From an uncultured Hyphomonadaceae bacterium (GTDB lineage: Bacteria > Pseudomonadota > Alphaproteobacteria > Caulobacterales > Maricaulaceae), in contig CAJXPX010000014.1 in NCBI GenBank assembly GCA_913058335.1, forward strand, positions 30,907 to 94,906: a DNA stretch of 64,000 nt, read 5' to 3'. The position numbers and the translations under genes are program-made. Of this stretch, positions 18,751 to 27,024 are shown piece by piece. The notes beneath the pieces are model-generated. The model did no database searches and was not told where the DNA came from. It saw nothing but the letters and a program-made list of their open reading frames with translations. Numbering within the stretch: position 1 is the first letter of the stretch; each line of letters starts with the position of its first letter.

Positions 18751-20190
18751 ATGGCCGTTACCCGGATTATCTACTGGCTTGGATGTGCGGTTATTTTAAT
18801 CGCCGTTATGATGGCTGCAACAGCTCTCGCAGCCTTAATTATGGCCGACCTGAAAATGGTGGCCGTAATGGGTGTAACAGCCGTCGGCTTGGGCGTATTA
18901 GGCTCTCTTTTCGTTCTCACAACTTCAAAAACGCCTTCGCGGGAAACCAATAGTGACGCGCTTGTTTTCCTTTTATTATTCTGGGGCCTTATACCCATAA
19001 GCGCTGCGGTGCCGTTTTGGCTCACATTTCCTGATCTTGGTTTTTTACGAGGGTATTTTACGGCCGTTAGCGCCATAACTACAACCGGTGCCAATGGTTA
19101 TATCGTTGAAACTTTGCCGCCTACTTTGATATTTTGGCAATCCTTCCTCCAGTTTTTAGGGGGGATATGTGTAGCAACTTTTGCGGTAGTTATACTCGCG
19201 GCACTAAATTTGACAGGAACGGGCGTTCATCGTTCCGCTTTGTTTACACTCAAAAAGGGAGAGCTTTTCGCCCGTTTAATCGGGATTGGGCGGGTGGTGG
19301 CAGGTATTTATGCCCTAATTGCATTTGTCTGTTTCATTTTGATGTCTTTGGGCGGCGCTCCGGTTTTTGAGGCGCTATGTCTGTCCTTAAGCGGTATATC
19401 GACCGGTGGAATGACGCCCCGTTCAGAAGATCTATCGCTTTATATTCCGCGCTTTTCCGCATTTACACTCGCTTTGGCCTGCGGTTTCGGGGCGATGAAT
19501 GTATCGGTGATTTGGGACGTGCTTCGTATTCGAAATTGGACAAATGTAAAGCGGCTGGCAACAAATATCGAGCACAGAACTTTAATATCAATGGGCTTAG
19601 CGCTCACTTTGTTTGGTTTGTTTTACGCCGGCTTGCAAAACCTCTTTCCCCTTTTCATTGAAGCCATCTTTTTTGTCAGTACGGCAGGGTTTGTCTATGA
19701 CCCTATCAGCTTAGAACAAATCCCCAGCGTTGTTTTGATTTCTATTGCCTTAGTGGGCGGCTCGGCCTTATCGACGGCCGGAGGTCTTAAAATCATCCGT
19801 ATCATCTTATTGTTTAAGCAGCTTGCCACGGATATCAGTCGTTCCTCTCATCCATCCCGCGTATTGCCTGTGCAGTTTAAACACCGGCGCGTCCCGGAGA
19901 GGGCCTTTTTATCTATCTGGCTGTATTTCTTTGGTTATACACTTGTCTTCGGGGCCGGCATTGTTTGGCTAGGGGCCGCCGGAATGAACTTTACCGATTC
20001 CACGACAATAAGCGTCGCCTCACTGGCCAATATTGGTCCTCTTCTGCCTTCCACTCTGCCGGATACAGGGCTGACTTGGCCTGACCTGACACAGATGCAA
20101 ATGTTCGTTTCTTCAGCCCTTATGCTCATAGGGCGTGTTGAAGTCTTGGCCGTTCTGGTCCTCTTGACGCCTTCATTCTGGCGGCAATAA
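18751..20190 (+). CDS. trkH: Trk/Ktr-type potassium channel subunit TrkH
   Basis: Polytopic potassium-translocating subunit, 479 residues. The four selectivity-filter loops are recognisable: AITTTGANGYIVE, SGISTGGMTP, VSTAGFVYDP and ASLANIGPLLP, each with the conserved glycine. Two N-terminal hydrophobic helices precede the pore repeats. It follows trkA, with which it forms the K+ uptake system. Its end is about 115 bases before hfq. Confidence 0.94.
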   Translation: MAVTRIIYWLGCAVILIAVMMAATALAALIMADLKMVAVMGVTAVGLGVLGSLFVLTTSKTPSRETNSDALVFLLLFWGLIPISAAVPFWLTFPDLGFLRGYFTAVSAITTTGANGYIVETLPPTLIFWQSFLQFLGGICVATFAVVILAALNLTGTGVHRSALFTLKKGELFARLIGIGRVVAGIYALIAFVCFILMSLGGAPVFEALCLSLSGISTGGMTPRSEDLSLYIPRFSAFTLALACGFGAMNVSVIWDVLRIRNWTNVKRLATNIEHRTLISMGLALTLFGLFYAGLQNLFPLFIEAIFFVSTAGFVYDPISLEQIPSVVLISIALVGGSALSTAGGLKIIRIILLFKQLATDISRSSHPSRVLPVQFKHRRVPERAFLSIWLYFFGYTLVFGAGIVWLGAAGMNFTDSTTISVASLANIGPLLPSTLPDTGLTWPDLTQMQMFVSSALMLIGRVEVLAVLVLLTPSFWRQ

Positions 20191-20229
20191 TGTTTACAGA
20201 ACTGTCATAGAGAAAATACTTGCCTCATA

Positions 20230-20250
20230 GGCTTTAATCCCGATAAAGCC
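20230..20250 (+). repeat. Inverted repeat in the hfq upstream region
   Basis: GGCTTTA, seven bases, TAAAGCC is a perfect 7-bp inverted repeat 55 bases before the hfq start. There is no U-tract, so it is more likely an operator or a leader hairpin than a trkH terminator. Role unknown. Confidence 0.3.
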
Positions 20251-20304
20251 CCTATACGTTGTGCGCAATCAACGATTTAAAAAGAACAATAAGGGACAAT
20301 TTCA

Positions 20305-20562
20305 ATGTCATCCGATCGTAAACAAAATTTACAAGACACCTTTCTTAACTCCGTGCGTAAGTCCAAGACGACCCTGACGATTTTCCTCGTTAATGGCGTC
20401 AAGCTACAAGGCGTTGTCACCTGGTTTGACAGTTTCTGTGTTTTGCTGCGCCGTGACGGACAAGTACAACTGGTTTATAAACATGCGATCTCTACCATTA
20501 TGCCCTCTGGCCCGGTTCAGCTCTTCGATCCCGAAGTCGTTGATGACGAAGACGAAGATTAA
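20305..20562 (+). CDS. hfq: RNA chaperone Hfq
   Basis: Sm-like hexameric protein that matches small RNAs to mRNAs. The 85-residue protein is nearly all Sm core: [37 protein letters not shown], and the Sm2 motif YKHAIST. It ends in an acidic tail ([11 protein letters not shown]), the usual disordered C-terminus. hflX follows 41 bases downstream, the widespread hfq-hflX pairing. The SD-like AAGGGAC lies upstream of the ATG. Confidence 0.98.
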   Translation: MSSDRKQNLQDTFLNSVRKSKTTLTIFLVNGVKLQGVVTWFDSFCVLLRRDGQVQLVYKHAISTIMPSGPVQLFDPEVVDDEDED

Positions 20563-20603
20563 GCAAACCCGACCTATTACTGACATTTTTATGAAAGCTA
20601 CTC

Positions 20604-21920
20604 ATGCTTGAGCGCGAGATACCTCGCGAAAAAGCGCTTGTCCTGCATCCGCGTTTTGCCAATGAACGGGCCGGAGACGCGGATTATGATTTGGAGGAGG
20701 CGATTGGCCTGACGGAAGCTCTGGACGCCGAATGCGTCGAATCCCAGATCATCCCGATACGCGAATTACGGGCTTCCAATTTCTTTGGTAAAGGTCAAAT
20801 AGAAGAAATTTCCGCTGTTATTCAGGCCAGCGAAGCAACGCTGACCATTGTAAATGCGGCTTTGTCCCCTATTCAGCAACGTAATTTGGAAAGAGACTGG
20901 AAGTGCAAAGTAATTGACCGCACAGGCCTCATCCTTGAAATTTTCGGACTTCGCGCGGCGACCAAAGAGGGGCGTTTGCAGGTCGAACTGGCACGTCTCG
21001 GATATGAGCGATCCCGGCTTGTACGCACCTGGACCCATTTGGAACGTCAACGCGGCGGGCAGGGCTTCTTGGCTGGGCCGGGCGAAACGCAAATTGAGAG
21101 TGACCGCCGTATCCTGAACGATAAAATTACGAAACTGCGCCGTGATCTAGAAAATGTTCGCCGCACGCGAGGGCTTCAGCGTAAAAAGCGCGAGCGCGCG
21201 CCGGAACGTGTCGTGGCTTTGGTGGGATATACGAATGCCGGCAAATCGACGCTGTTTAATGCGCTGACGACAGGCGGGGTGATGGCGAAGGACATGCTCT
21301 TTGCAACGCTGGATACAACGCATCGCGTCTTGCCTTTGCCGTCTGGACAATCCGCGATTTTATCGGACACTGTTGGTTTCATATCAGATTTGCCCACAGA
21401 TTTGATAACGGCCTTCCGGGCAACGCTGGAAGAAGTCAAAGATGCCGACGTCCTTTTGCATGTGCGCGATATTTCTGACCCTTTAACAGAGCGTCGCCGC
21501 GACGAAGTGCTTGATGTTTTAGAGCAAATTGAAGCGGGCCCTGAACATGGTCAGGAGGTCATCGAGGTTTGGAACAAGGCAGATTTAGTAATGGGAGCCG
21601 AGCGTGCGGCGCTCAATGAACGTGCTGCTGCAACGCTTGATTTTGAAGATATGATGAATGCTTATCTTGTCAGTTGTTTAAGTGGTGAAGGTCTTTCAGA
21701 TTTGCTTCACGGCGTAGAGGCGGCGCTCAGTGTGAACGATCATACACTGACTGTTACGATCGATCCGGCCAATTTTTCAGCCCGGGCTTGGTTGCATTCT
21801 CACGGAAATGTTTTGATGGAAGACATGCGAAAGTCCGGAAATGTCGATATGAGAGTTCGCCTTTCCGAATCAGATAGCGGAAAGTTTCGGTCCAATCATC
21901 CAGATTTGATAAACGATTAG
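20604..21920 (+). CDS. hflX: Ribosome-associated GTPase HflX
   Basis: GTPase that binds and splits stalled 70S ribosomes. The N-terminal HflX domain (to about residue 190) includes the nucleotide-binding glycine-rich GPGETQIESDRR. The G domain has G1 GYTNAGKST, G2/G3 region FATLDTTHR and DTVGF, and G4 NKAD. It is 438 residues, normal length. A 6-codon out-of-frame ORF precedes and overlaps its start but has no support as a gene. It is convergent with mazG, with a 10-base gap. Confidence 0.95.
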   Translation: MLEREIPREKALVLHPRFANERAGDADYDLEEAIGLTEALDAECVESQIIPIRELRASNFFGKGQIEEISAVIQASEATLTIVNAALSPIQQRNLERDWKCKVIDRTGLILEIFGLRAATKEGRLQVELARLGYERSRLVRTWTHLERQRGGQGFLAGPGETQIESDRRILNDKITKLRRDLENVRRTRGLQRKKRERAPERVVALVGYTNAGKSTLFNALTTGGVMAKDMLFATLDTTHRVLPLPSGQSAILSDTVGFISDLPTDLITAFRATLEEVKDADVLLHVRDISDPLTERRRDEVLDVLEQIEAGPEHGQEVIEVWNKADLVMGAERAALNERAAATLDFEDMMNAYLVSCLSGEGLSDLLHGVEAALSVNDHTLTVTIDPANFSARAWLHSHGNVLMEDMRKSGNVDMRVRLSESDSGKFRSNHPDLIND

Positions 21921-21930
21921 GGCTTAGCCT

Positions 21931-22707
21931 TTAAGGCTTAGTCTCTTCGGCCTTTGCCTCTTGCCAATAGGCTTCCAGAGTCGCCAAACCCAAGTCTTGA
22001 ATGGCTGCCCCTGAGCGCTTTTCAACCCCCCTAAACCGCCGGGAGAACTTTGCATTCGTGCCGCGCAGAGCGACTTCGGAGTCCACGCCTAGCTTTCGCG
22101 AGAGATTGACGACGCTAAAGAGAAGGTCGCCCATTTCTTCTTCTATATCTACGGGGTTTCCCTGTTCAACCGCCTCTTTAACTTCGCTGATCTCTTCCTC
22201 GATTTTGTCCCAGACACCTGTGAGGTCTGGCCAGTCAAAGCCTGATTTTGCTGCGCGTTTCTGGAGTTTTTGCGCGCGCATTAACGCCGGGAGGCTTAAC
22301 GCAACACCGTCAAGGCGGCTGGTTTGACCTTTGGCTGTCCGTTCCGCTTCTTTCAGTTTTTCCCAATTATCTGGTACGGAATCTACATTTTTATCGCCAA
22401 AAACATGGGGGTGACGGCGCACCATTTTTTCAACGAGATCGTCTGTTACGTCGTCAAGGTTGAAAGCGCCTTTTTCATCGGCTAATTTCGAATGAAAGAC
22501 GACTTGCAGCAGGAGGTCCCCCAATTCTTCGCGCAACGCGCTCATATCATTTTGGTCTATGGCATCGGCAACTTCATAGGCTTCTTCGATCGTATAAGGC
22601 GCAATAGATTCAAAACTTTGCTCGCGATCCCAGGGACATTCTGCGCGCAATCGCTCCATCAGATCTTTGACGCGTTCATAAGGTGTTTCGCCTTTTATCC
22701 CGGTCAT
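21931..22707 (-). CDS. mazG: Nucleoside triphosphate pyrophosphohydrolase MazG
   Basis: Hydrolyses NTPs and aberrant dNTPs to monophosphates. Both tandem MazG domains are present with their metal-binding Glu/Asp sets: EEAYEVADAIDQ and REELGDLLLQVVFHSKLA in the first, EEISEVKEAVEQ and EEEMGDLLFSVVNLSRKLG in the second. I start it at the ATG at 22707, which overlaps the ccmD stop as ATGA and gives 258 residues. An upstream in-frame ATG at 22731 lies inside ccmD. It is the last gene of the ccmABCD-mazG run. Confidence 0.93.
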   Translation of the reverse strand: MTGIKGETPYERVKDLMERLRAECPWDREQSFESIAPYTIEEAYEVADAIDQNDMSALREELGDLLLQVVFHSKLADEKGAFNLDDVTDDLVEKMVRRHPHVFGDKNVDSVPDNWEKLKEAERTAKGQTSRLDGVALSLPALMRAQKLQKRAAKSGFDWPDLTGVWDKIEEEISEVKEAVEQGNPVDIEEEMGDLLFSVVNLSRKLGVDSEVALRGTNAKFSRRFRGVEKRSGAAIQDLGLATLEAYWQEAKAEETKP

Positions 22708-22808
22708 AATTTCGGCTTTCTGATTGTCCAAATGACGAGGGCGAAGAGGCCGATAAAACTTATACCATAGGCGGCCAAAATAAACGGTGTTGTCGCTCCG
22801 TAATCCAT
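22704..22808 (-). CDS. ccmD: Heme exporter small protein CcmD
   Basis: A 34-residue frame (MDYGATTPFILAAYGISFIG, then LFALVIWTIRKPKL) lies immediately after ccmC. It has one membrane helix flanked by an N-terminal aromatic/acidic stretch and a basic C-terminus, which is the CcmD pattern. CcmD links CcmABC to CcmE and is needed to release heme-loaded CcmE. Its ATG is 2 bases beyond the ccmC stop, and its TGA overlaps the mazG ATG. It is too short for most ORF thresholds. Size and position make the call. Confidence 0.82.
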   Translation of the reverse strand: MDYGATTPFILAAYGISFIGLFALVIWTIRKPKL

Positions 22809-22809
22809 C

Positions 22810-23550
22810 TTATCCCTCTCTTAATTCAATCTCGGCGGGCATGGTTTTGGGCGCGCGGCGGTTTTTCAATTTCACTAAGTCCGCTTCGATGCCTCGCAGA
22901 GCACACCACGCCAGTAACGCGGTGTACCCCGTCATCATGATGAATAGCGGAATGAAAAACTCAGCCGGCATACCCGGAGCGCCCGGTTGAGACACAGATG
23001 CCGGTTGATGCAATGTGTTCCACCAGTCGACAGAGAATTTGATAATTGGAATATTGATAAAGCCGACCATAGCTACAATGGAAGCAAGGCGCGCGGCTTT
23101 TCGCTTATCTTCGATCACGCCCCAAAGCAGAAGATAGCCCGCATAAATAAAAGCGAGAACCAAAACAGACGTCATGCGCGCATCCCATTGCCACCACGTT
23201 CCCCAGGCTGGACGTCCCCAAAGGCTTCCGGTCGCTAGACAAAGGAGAGCAAAAACGAGGCCGGGAATTGCCAGACTGCGCGCGGCGCTATCGGCTAAAG
23301 GGTGGCGCCAGACAAAACTAATCAAGCTACAAATGGCGAGGCCAGTATAAGCGGCAAGCGCGCACCACGCTGCCGGGACGTGGACATAAAGCATGCGGAC
23401 GCCTTCGCCGTGAAGGTCCGCAGACGGCGACGATATAAGTCCTATATATGTTCCTACCAACAGACACAGGGCAGCAAGCCCGCCGCAAATGGGCGTGAGC
23501 CATTTCGAAATCTTCGCAAAGCGGGCAGGGTTGGCAAGATAGGAAATCAT
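22810..23550 (-). CDS. ccmC: Heme exporter protein CcmC
   Basis: Membrane protein that presents heme to CcmE during cytochrome c maturation. It has six hydrophobic segments, the tryptophan-rich heme-handling signature WGTWWQWDARMTSVLVL near residue 120, and the flanking conserved histidines (for example LYVHVPAAW). It is 246 residues. It overlaps ccmB by 4 bases and is followed by ccmD. Confidence 0.95.
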   Translation of the reverse strand: MISYLANPARFAKISKWLTPICGGLAALCLLVGTYIGLISSPSADLHGEGVRMLYVHVPAAWCALAAYTGLAICSLISFVWRHPLADSAARSLAIPGLVFALLCLATGSLWGRPAWGTWWQWDARMTSVLVLAFIYAGYLLLWGVIEDKRKAARLASIVAMVGFINIPIIKFSVDWWNTLHQPASVSQPGAPGMPAEFFIPLFIMMTGYTALLAWCALRGIEADLVKLKNRRAPKTMPAEIELREG

Positions 23551-24218
23551 GAAGGCTCCAAATTCACGCGAAGCGCCGCTGCAGACGCGGGTAGTCCTAT
23601 CGCGATTGAGAGTAAGCTTAAACCGGCGAGAAGCCGTATTTCAACCGCTGCCCAGCCTTCTGTCTGAAATGCCGTGCCCGCCTCCAGTCCAAAAATCAGT
23701 AGAGGCACAAGGAAGGGGGTAACGAGAAGAACGGCGAGAAAACCCGCCCCTGTTCGACTGCAAAATATTGCGCCCGCCAGCGTTACATAGGCGGCCAAAG
23801 CCGGAGCGGCGAGGGCGAGGGCGAGCAGTGTAGCCAGAAGGGACTGCCCGCTTAGGCCTAGAAAAGTCCCAATTATTGGCGTGACGAAAAACAGGGGGAG
23901 AAAACCCAGGCAGAGAAAGGCCGCCCATTTCGCTAACGCTAAAGTCAAAGTCGATGTGCCGCTTAGCGCTATCTGCGTCAGAGTTCCTTGACGGTAATCT
24001 GACTGAAAAATGGTTGTGAAAGACAAAAGCATTGAGAACACGATCGCCAGCCAAAGAAGGGGTGCCGCAAGACGGCGAAGTTCTGCCATTTGCCCGCCAA
24101 GCGCGATGGCGCAAAGGCTGATAAAGATAGCCATGAAAACAGACCCTAAAACCCAGCTGCCGCCGGTACGGAATGCTAATCGAATATCCCGCATTAGAAT
24201 GGCGTTGAAGGCCCTCAT
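23547..24218 (-). CDS. ccmB: Heme exporter protein CcmB
   Basis: Integral membrane subunit of the CcmAB ABC transporter, whose ATP hydrolysis drives release of holo-CcmE. It is 223 residues with six hydrophobic segments and the family N-terminus (AILMRDIRLAFRTGGSW). It overlaps ccmA by 4 bases upstream and ccmC by 4 bases downstream, so ccmABCD is tightly coupled. Confidence 0.94.
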   Translation of the reverse strand: MRAFNAILMRDIRLAFRTGGSWVLGSVFMAIFISLCAIALGGQMAELRRLAAPLLWLAIVFSMLLSFTTIFQSDYRQGTLTQIALSGTSTLTLALAKWAAFLCLGFLPLFFVTPIIGTFLGLSGQSLLATLLALALAAPALAAYVTLAGAIFCSRTGAGFLAVLLVTPFLVPLLIFGLEAGTAFQTEGWAAVEIRLLAGLSLLSIAIGLPASAAALRVNLEPS

Positions 24219-24823
24219 TTCGCGGCTCTTAGGCGCAGGGTCTTTGCAGAGTGATTAGGAACGTCAGTCGGCTGGTGGGTAGCTATCACCGCAATACCGC
24301 CCCGGCCAAGATGGGCCGCAATCTCTTGGCTGAAAAGGGTGCGCCCAGAGGTGTCTAGCGCGGAAAAGGGCTCATCCAGCAACCAGAGAGAGCGGCGGGC
24401 AATGAGAAGCTTGGCCAAGCTAAGTCGTTTTCTTTGCCCCAGGGATAGGGTTTCTGTCCGATTGTGCGCCAAATCGGTTAAGCCTACTTTTTTGAGTAAG
24501 AGATCAAAATCCGGTCTGGACGTATAGAGCTTTGAGGCAAAATCTAGGTTTTCCGCGACGCTTAATCCGCGACTGGCGCCATCAGGCTGGATAATTAAAG
24601 ATGTGGAAAGGTGGGGCGATGCCCCTTCGGGAAAAACAATCTGGCCCTGATGGGGCTTGAGAAGTCCTGCGAGAGCAAGCAGCAGGCTCGTCTTTCCTAT
24701 TCCATTTTCCCCTAAAACATAAAGGAGGTTTCCGGGTTCTAAAGTTAGAGAGAGGTTTTCCAATAAGACCCTTTCCCCCCGTCGGAGGGAAACTGATTGG
24801 AGGCTCACCCCAATAGGCTCCAT
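24215..24823 (-). CDS. ccmA: Cytochrome c biogenesis ATP-binding protein CcmA
   Basis: ATPase of the CcmAB complex. Walker A is GENGIGKTS, the signature is LSLGQRKRLSLAKLL, and Walker B is LWLLDEPFSALD. I start at the ATG at 24823 (MEPIGVSLQSV, 202 residues), which matches family length. Earlier in-frame ATGs at 24850 and 24868 would add 9-15 residues and cannot be excluded, since no start has a strong ribosome-binding site. It is divergent from ccmE. Confidence 0.92.
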   Translation of the reverse strand: MEPIGVSLQSVSLRRGERVLLENLSLTLEPGNLLYVLGENGIGKTSLLLALAGLLKPHQGQIVFPEGASPHLSTSLIIQPDGASRGLSVAENLDFASKLYTSRPDFDLLLKKVGLTDLAHNRTETLSLGQRKRLSLAKLLIARRSLWLLDEPFSALDTSGRTLFSQEIAAHLGRGGIAVIATHQPTDVPNHSAKTLRLRAAK

Positions 24824-24927
24824 ATCTATCTTATCAGGCAAGAAAGTCATCTGGCGGCTTATGGCCAAATTGACGCGTCATGTCACGCCGCATTGCGCAG
24901 GGTTGGGGCTGTGGTAAAAGCGCGCTG

Positions 24928-25386
24928 ATGTCAGAGACCTTGAAACCCAAACGTATAAAACCTCCCCATCGGAATCGCCGCCTCGCGGCGATTGCTGGCT
25001 TTGGTATTTTAATTGTCGGGGGAGTTGCTCTTATCGCCTCAGCACTTGGGGATAATACGCAATTCTTTTATAATCCGAGTGATGTCGTGGCCGAGGGCTT
25101 CGTTCCGGGGTCTGACACCTTCCGAATAGGCGGAAAGGTTGTCGAAGGCTCTGTTACGCGCAAAGGCGGACTGCTAACCGAATTTAGCGTTGCCGATTTT
25201 GAAAGAGATATGCCCTCGCCAATTATGGTTTTACATGATGGCGTCTTGCCGGATTTGTTTCGGGAAGGGCAAGGCGTGGTTGTGACGGGGCAGCTCGCCC
25301 CAGACGGCAATTTCATAGCGTCCGAAGTTCTCGCAAAGCATGACGAAAACTACCAACCGAAAATCAATTACCAAGACGAAAAATAG
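24928..25386 (+). CDS. ccmE: Heme chaperone CcmE
   Basis: Membrane-anchored periplasmic chaperone that binds heme covalently and passes it to the cytochrome c lyase. The short basic cytoplasmic start (KPKRIKPPHRNRR) is followed by one membrane helix (about residues 19-40), an OB-fold domain (FRIGGKVVEGSV, FSVADF), and the heme-binding HxxxY motif in LAKHDENY. The ATG at 24928 gives 152 residues. An in-frame ATG at 24880 would add 16 atypical residues. ccmF and ccmH, which often follow, are not in this window. Confidence 0.93.
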   Translation: MSETLKPKRIKPPHRNRRLAAIAGFGILIVGGVALIASALGDNTQFFYNPSDVVAEGFVPGSDTFRIGGKVVEGSVTRKGGLLTEFSVADFERDMPSPIMVLHDGVLPDLFREGQGVVVTGQLAPDGNFIASEVLAKHDENYQPKINYQDEK

Positions 25387-25797
25387 GCGGTCGGATTAGG
25401 CCGCGATGAGGCGTTTCTTTCAAGGCCAACCCGAATTTGTGATTATCTATGAGATAAGAAAACGCAAAGGAGGCGGACAGCCAAGGCCGATGTGGGGCAA
25501 CCTTGCCGCCCGCCCGCCTATCTTGCGATAGGACACTCTATCTATCGCACAGGGTTTCATGCCTGAGGAGTGATTCACTGTAATAAATTTCTTTTATAGC
25601 TGACAAAACCTTTATTTCTTGGGGATTAAAGCCAAAAAACACACCCTTTAGTTGATATTATTTCTTATTTCTTTCAATAGCTTAACAAATGCTAATATTG
25701 AATGTCGATAAGAAGGATTTGTGAGGATGTTTTTAAGTAATGGACCTATTGAGAGTTCAATGGTTGTGGTTGAGTGATTCTGTTTTAAGACGAGGGC
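25387..25797. other. Intergenic region upstream of the carotenoid operon
   Basis: This 411-base gap has no convincing gene. Its first half is GC-rich and holds an inverted repeat (GCGATAG 25525-25531, CTATCGC 25542-25548). Its second half, from about 25575, is AT-rich and probably holds the crtY promoter, though no clean -35/-10 pair can be named. A 16-codon frame from an ATG at about 25728 has no support. Confidence 0.5.
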
Positions 25798-27024
25798 ATG
25801 GATAAAATACCGGATATGATCATTGTCGGGGCGGGGCTTTCGGGTTTGCTGACGGCTTGGCGCTGTCTGGATGTGAAACCGGATCTGACCGTTTTGGTTA
25901 TTGAAGCGTCAGACCATATTGCCGGAGATCATACATGGTCATTTAACCTGACCGATGTTGATGAGAGCCTGCGGGAGTGGATAAAGCCTTTCATCGCCTA
26001 TCAATGGCCGCGGTATGATGTGAAGTTTCCAAAACGCGAACGCACGCTGGAAATCCCTTATTGCACAGGAAATAGCGAAACGCTCAGGGCCTGCGTTGCG
26101 CCGCATCTAGAGAGCGGGCGATTGCAGATTATGTTGGAGACGAAGGTGACCACCCTAAATGCAGAGCGTGTCATCCTTGAAAACGAAGAAATGTTAGAAG
26201 CGGCTTGTGTGTTGGATGCGCGCGGGTTTGCGCCGAATGAAAATGTCTTTCTCGGCTATCAAAAATTTGTCGGCAAGGTCATTAAAACAAAACAGCCGCA
26301 TGGACTTATCAATCCCATCATCATGGACGCGACCGTGAAGCAGCTCGGCGGATATCGGTTCGTTTATTGTTTGCCCTTCACAGAGCATGAGATTTTGGTG
26401 GAGGATACATATTATACGGACGGGTCGGAGTTGTCAGAAGGTGAAGTGTCAGCGCGGGTGGATGATTATATCGAGGCGCACGGCTGGGGTGATCATGAAG
26501 TGGTGCGGCAAGAGAAGGGAATTTTGCCGATTACTCTGGCGGTGGACGCAGAATACCCAATTTATAATAAGAAAACAATCTACTTAGATGACGTCCAACA
26601 AATCGGAATCCGAGGAGGTTTTTACCATGCCGTAACTGGGTATAGCTTTCCTAGCGCGCTTATGATGGCATATGAGATAGCGGCAGAAATTTATGACGGT
26701 GATATTGAAATGCTTCCAAGTTTTATTGCAGCGAGCCAAAACTCACATTGGGACAACGAACATTTTTTTAGACTTTTAAATAGAATGCTATTTAGAGCCG
26801 CTGAGCCAGAGAAACGGTATAAAGTCTTAGAGCGATTTTATAAACTACCAGAAGACTTGATCGAAAGGTTCTATTGGGGTGGCTTAACAGAAAATGACAA
26901 AGCGCGCATCCTTATTGGCAAACCGCCTGTGCCTGTGACAAAGGCGTTATATAATTTCAGCGAGAAAGCCTTTATCAAGCGCGAGCGCGCCCAGAGGGAG
27001 CGCAAGGTGAGAGATAAAGCATGA
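25798..27024 (+). CDS. crtY: Lycopene beta-cyclase CrtY
   Basis: Flavoprotein that converts the open ends of lycopene to beta rings, giving beta-carotene. It has the Rossmann start IIVGAGLSGLLTAWR, the family motif AGDHTWSFN near residue 42, and the later GIRGGFYHAVTGYSFPSA. It is 408 residues, normal for CrtY. The 3' part (about 26700-26880) is clearly more AT-rich than its flanks, with TTA, CTA and AGA codons. Its stop overlaps the crtI start (ATGA). First gene of crtY-crtI-DUF1993-crtB. Confidence 0.94.
   Translation: MDKIPDMIIVGAGLSGLLTAWRCLDVKPDLTVLVIEASDHIAGDHTWSFNLTDVDESLREWIKPFIAYQWPRYDVKFPKRERTLEIPYCTGNSETLRACVAPHLESGRLQIMLETKVTTLNAERVILENEEMLEAACVLDARGFAPNENVFLGYQKFVGKVIKTKQPHGLINPIIMDATVKQLGGYRFVYCLPFTEHEILVEDTYYTDGSELSEGEVSARVDDYIEAHGWGDHEVVRQEKGILPITLAVDAEYPIYNKKTIYLDDVQQIGIRGGFYHAVTGYSFPSALMMAYEIAAEIYDGDIEMLPSFIAASQNSHWDNEHFFRLLNRMLFRAAEPEKRYKVLERFYKLPEDLIERFYWGGLTENDKARILIGKPPVPVTKALYNFSEKAFIKRERAQRERKVRDKA

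Noticed and set aside
21905..21945. Possible bidirectional terminator between hflX and mazG (AGCCTT, T, AAGGCT)
   Set aside because: The stem is short with a one-base loop and no T-run on either side.
25387..25560. Possible structural RNA (SRP RNA, tmRNA or RNase P) in the GC-rich part of the crtY upstream gap
   Set aside because: None of the conserved cores of these RNAs is present, and only one 7-bp inverted repeat is visible.
25675..25700. TTAA-N7-TAAT near-match to a CtrA box upstream of crtY
   Set aside because: The second half-site is TAAT, not TTAA, and near-matches are common in AT-rich sequence.
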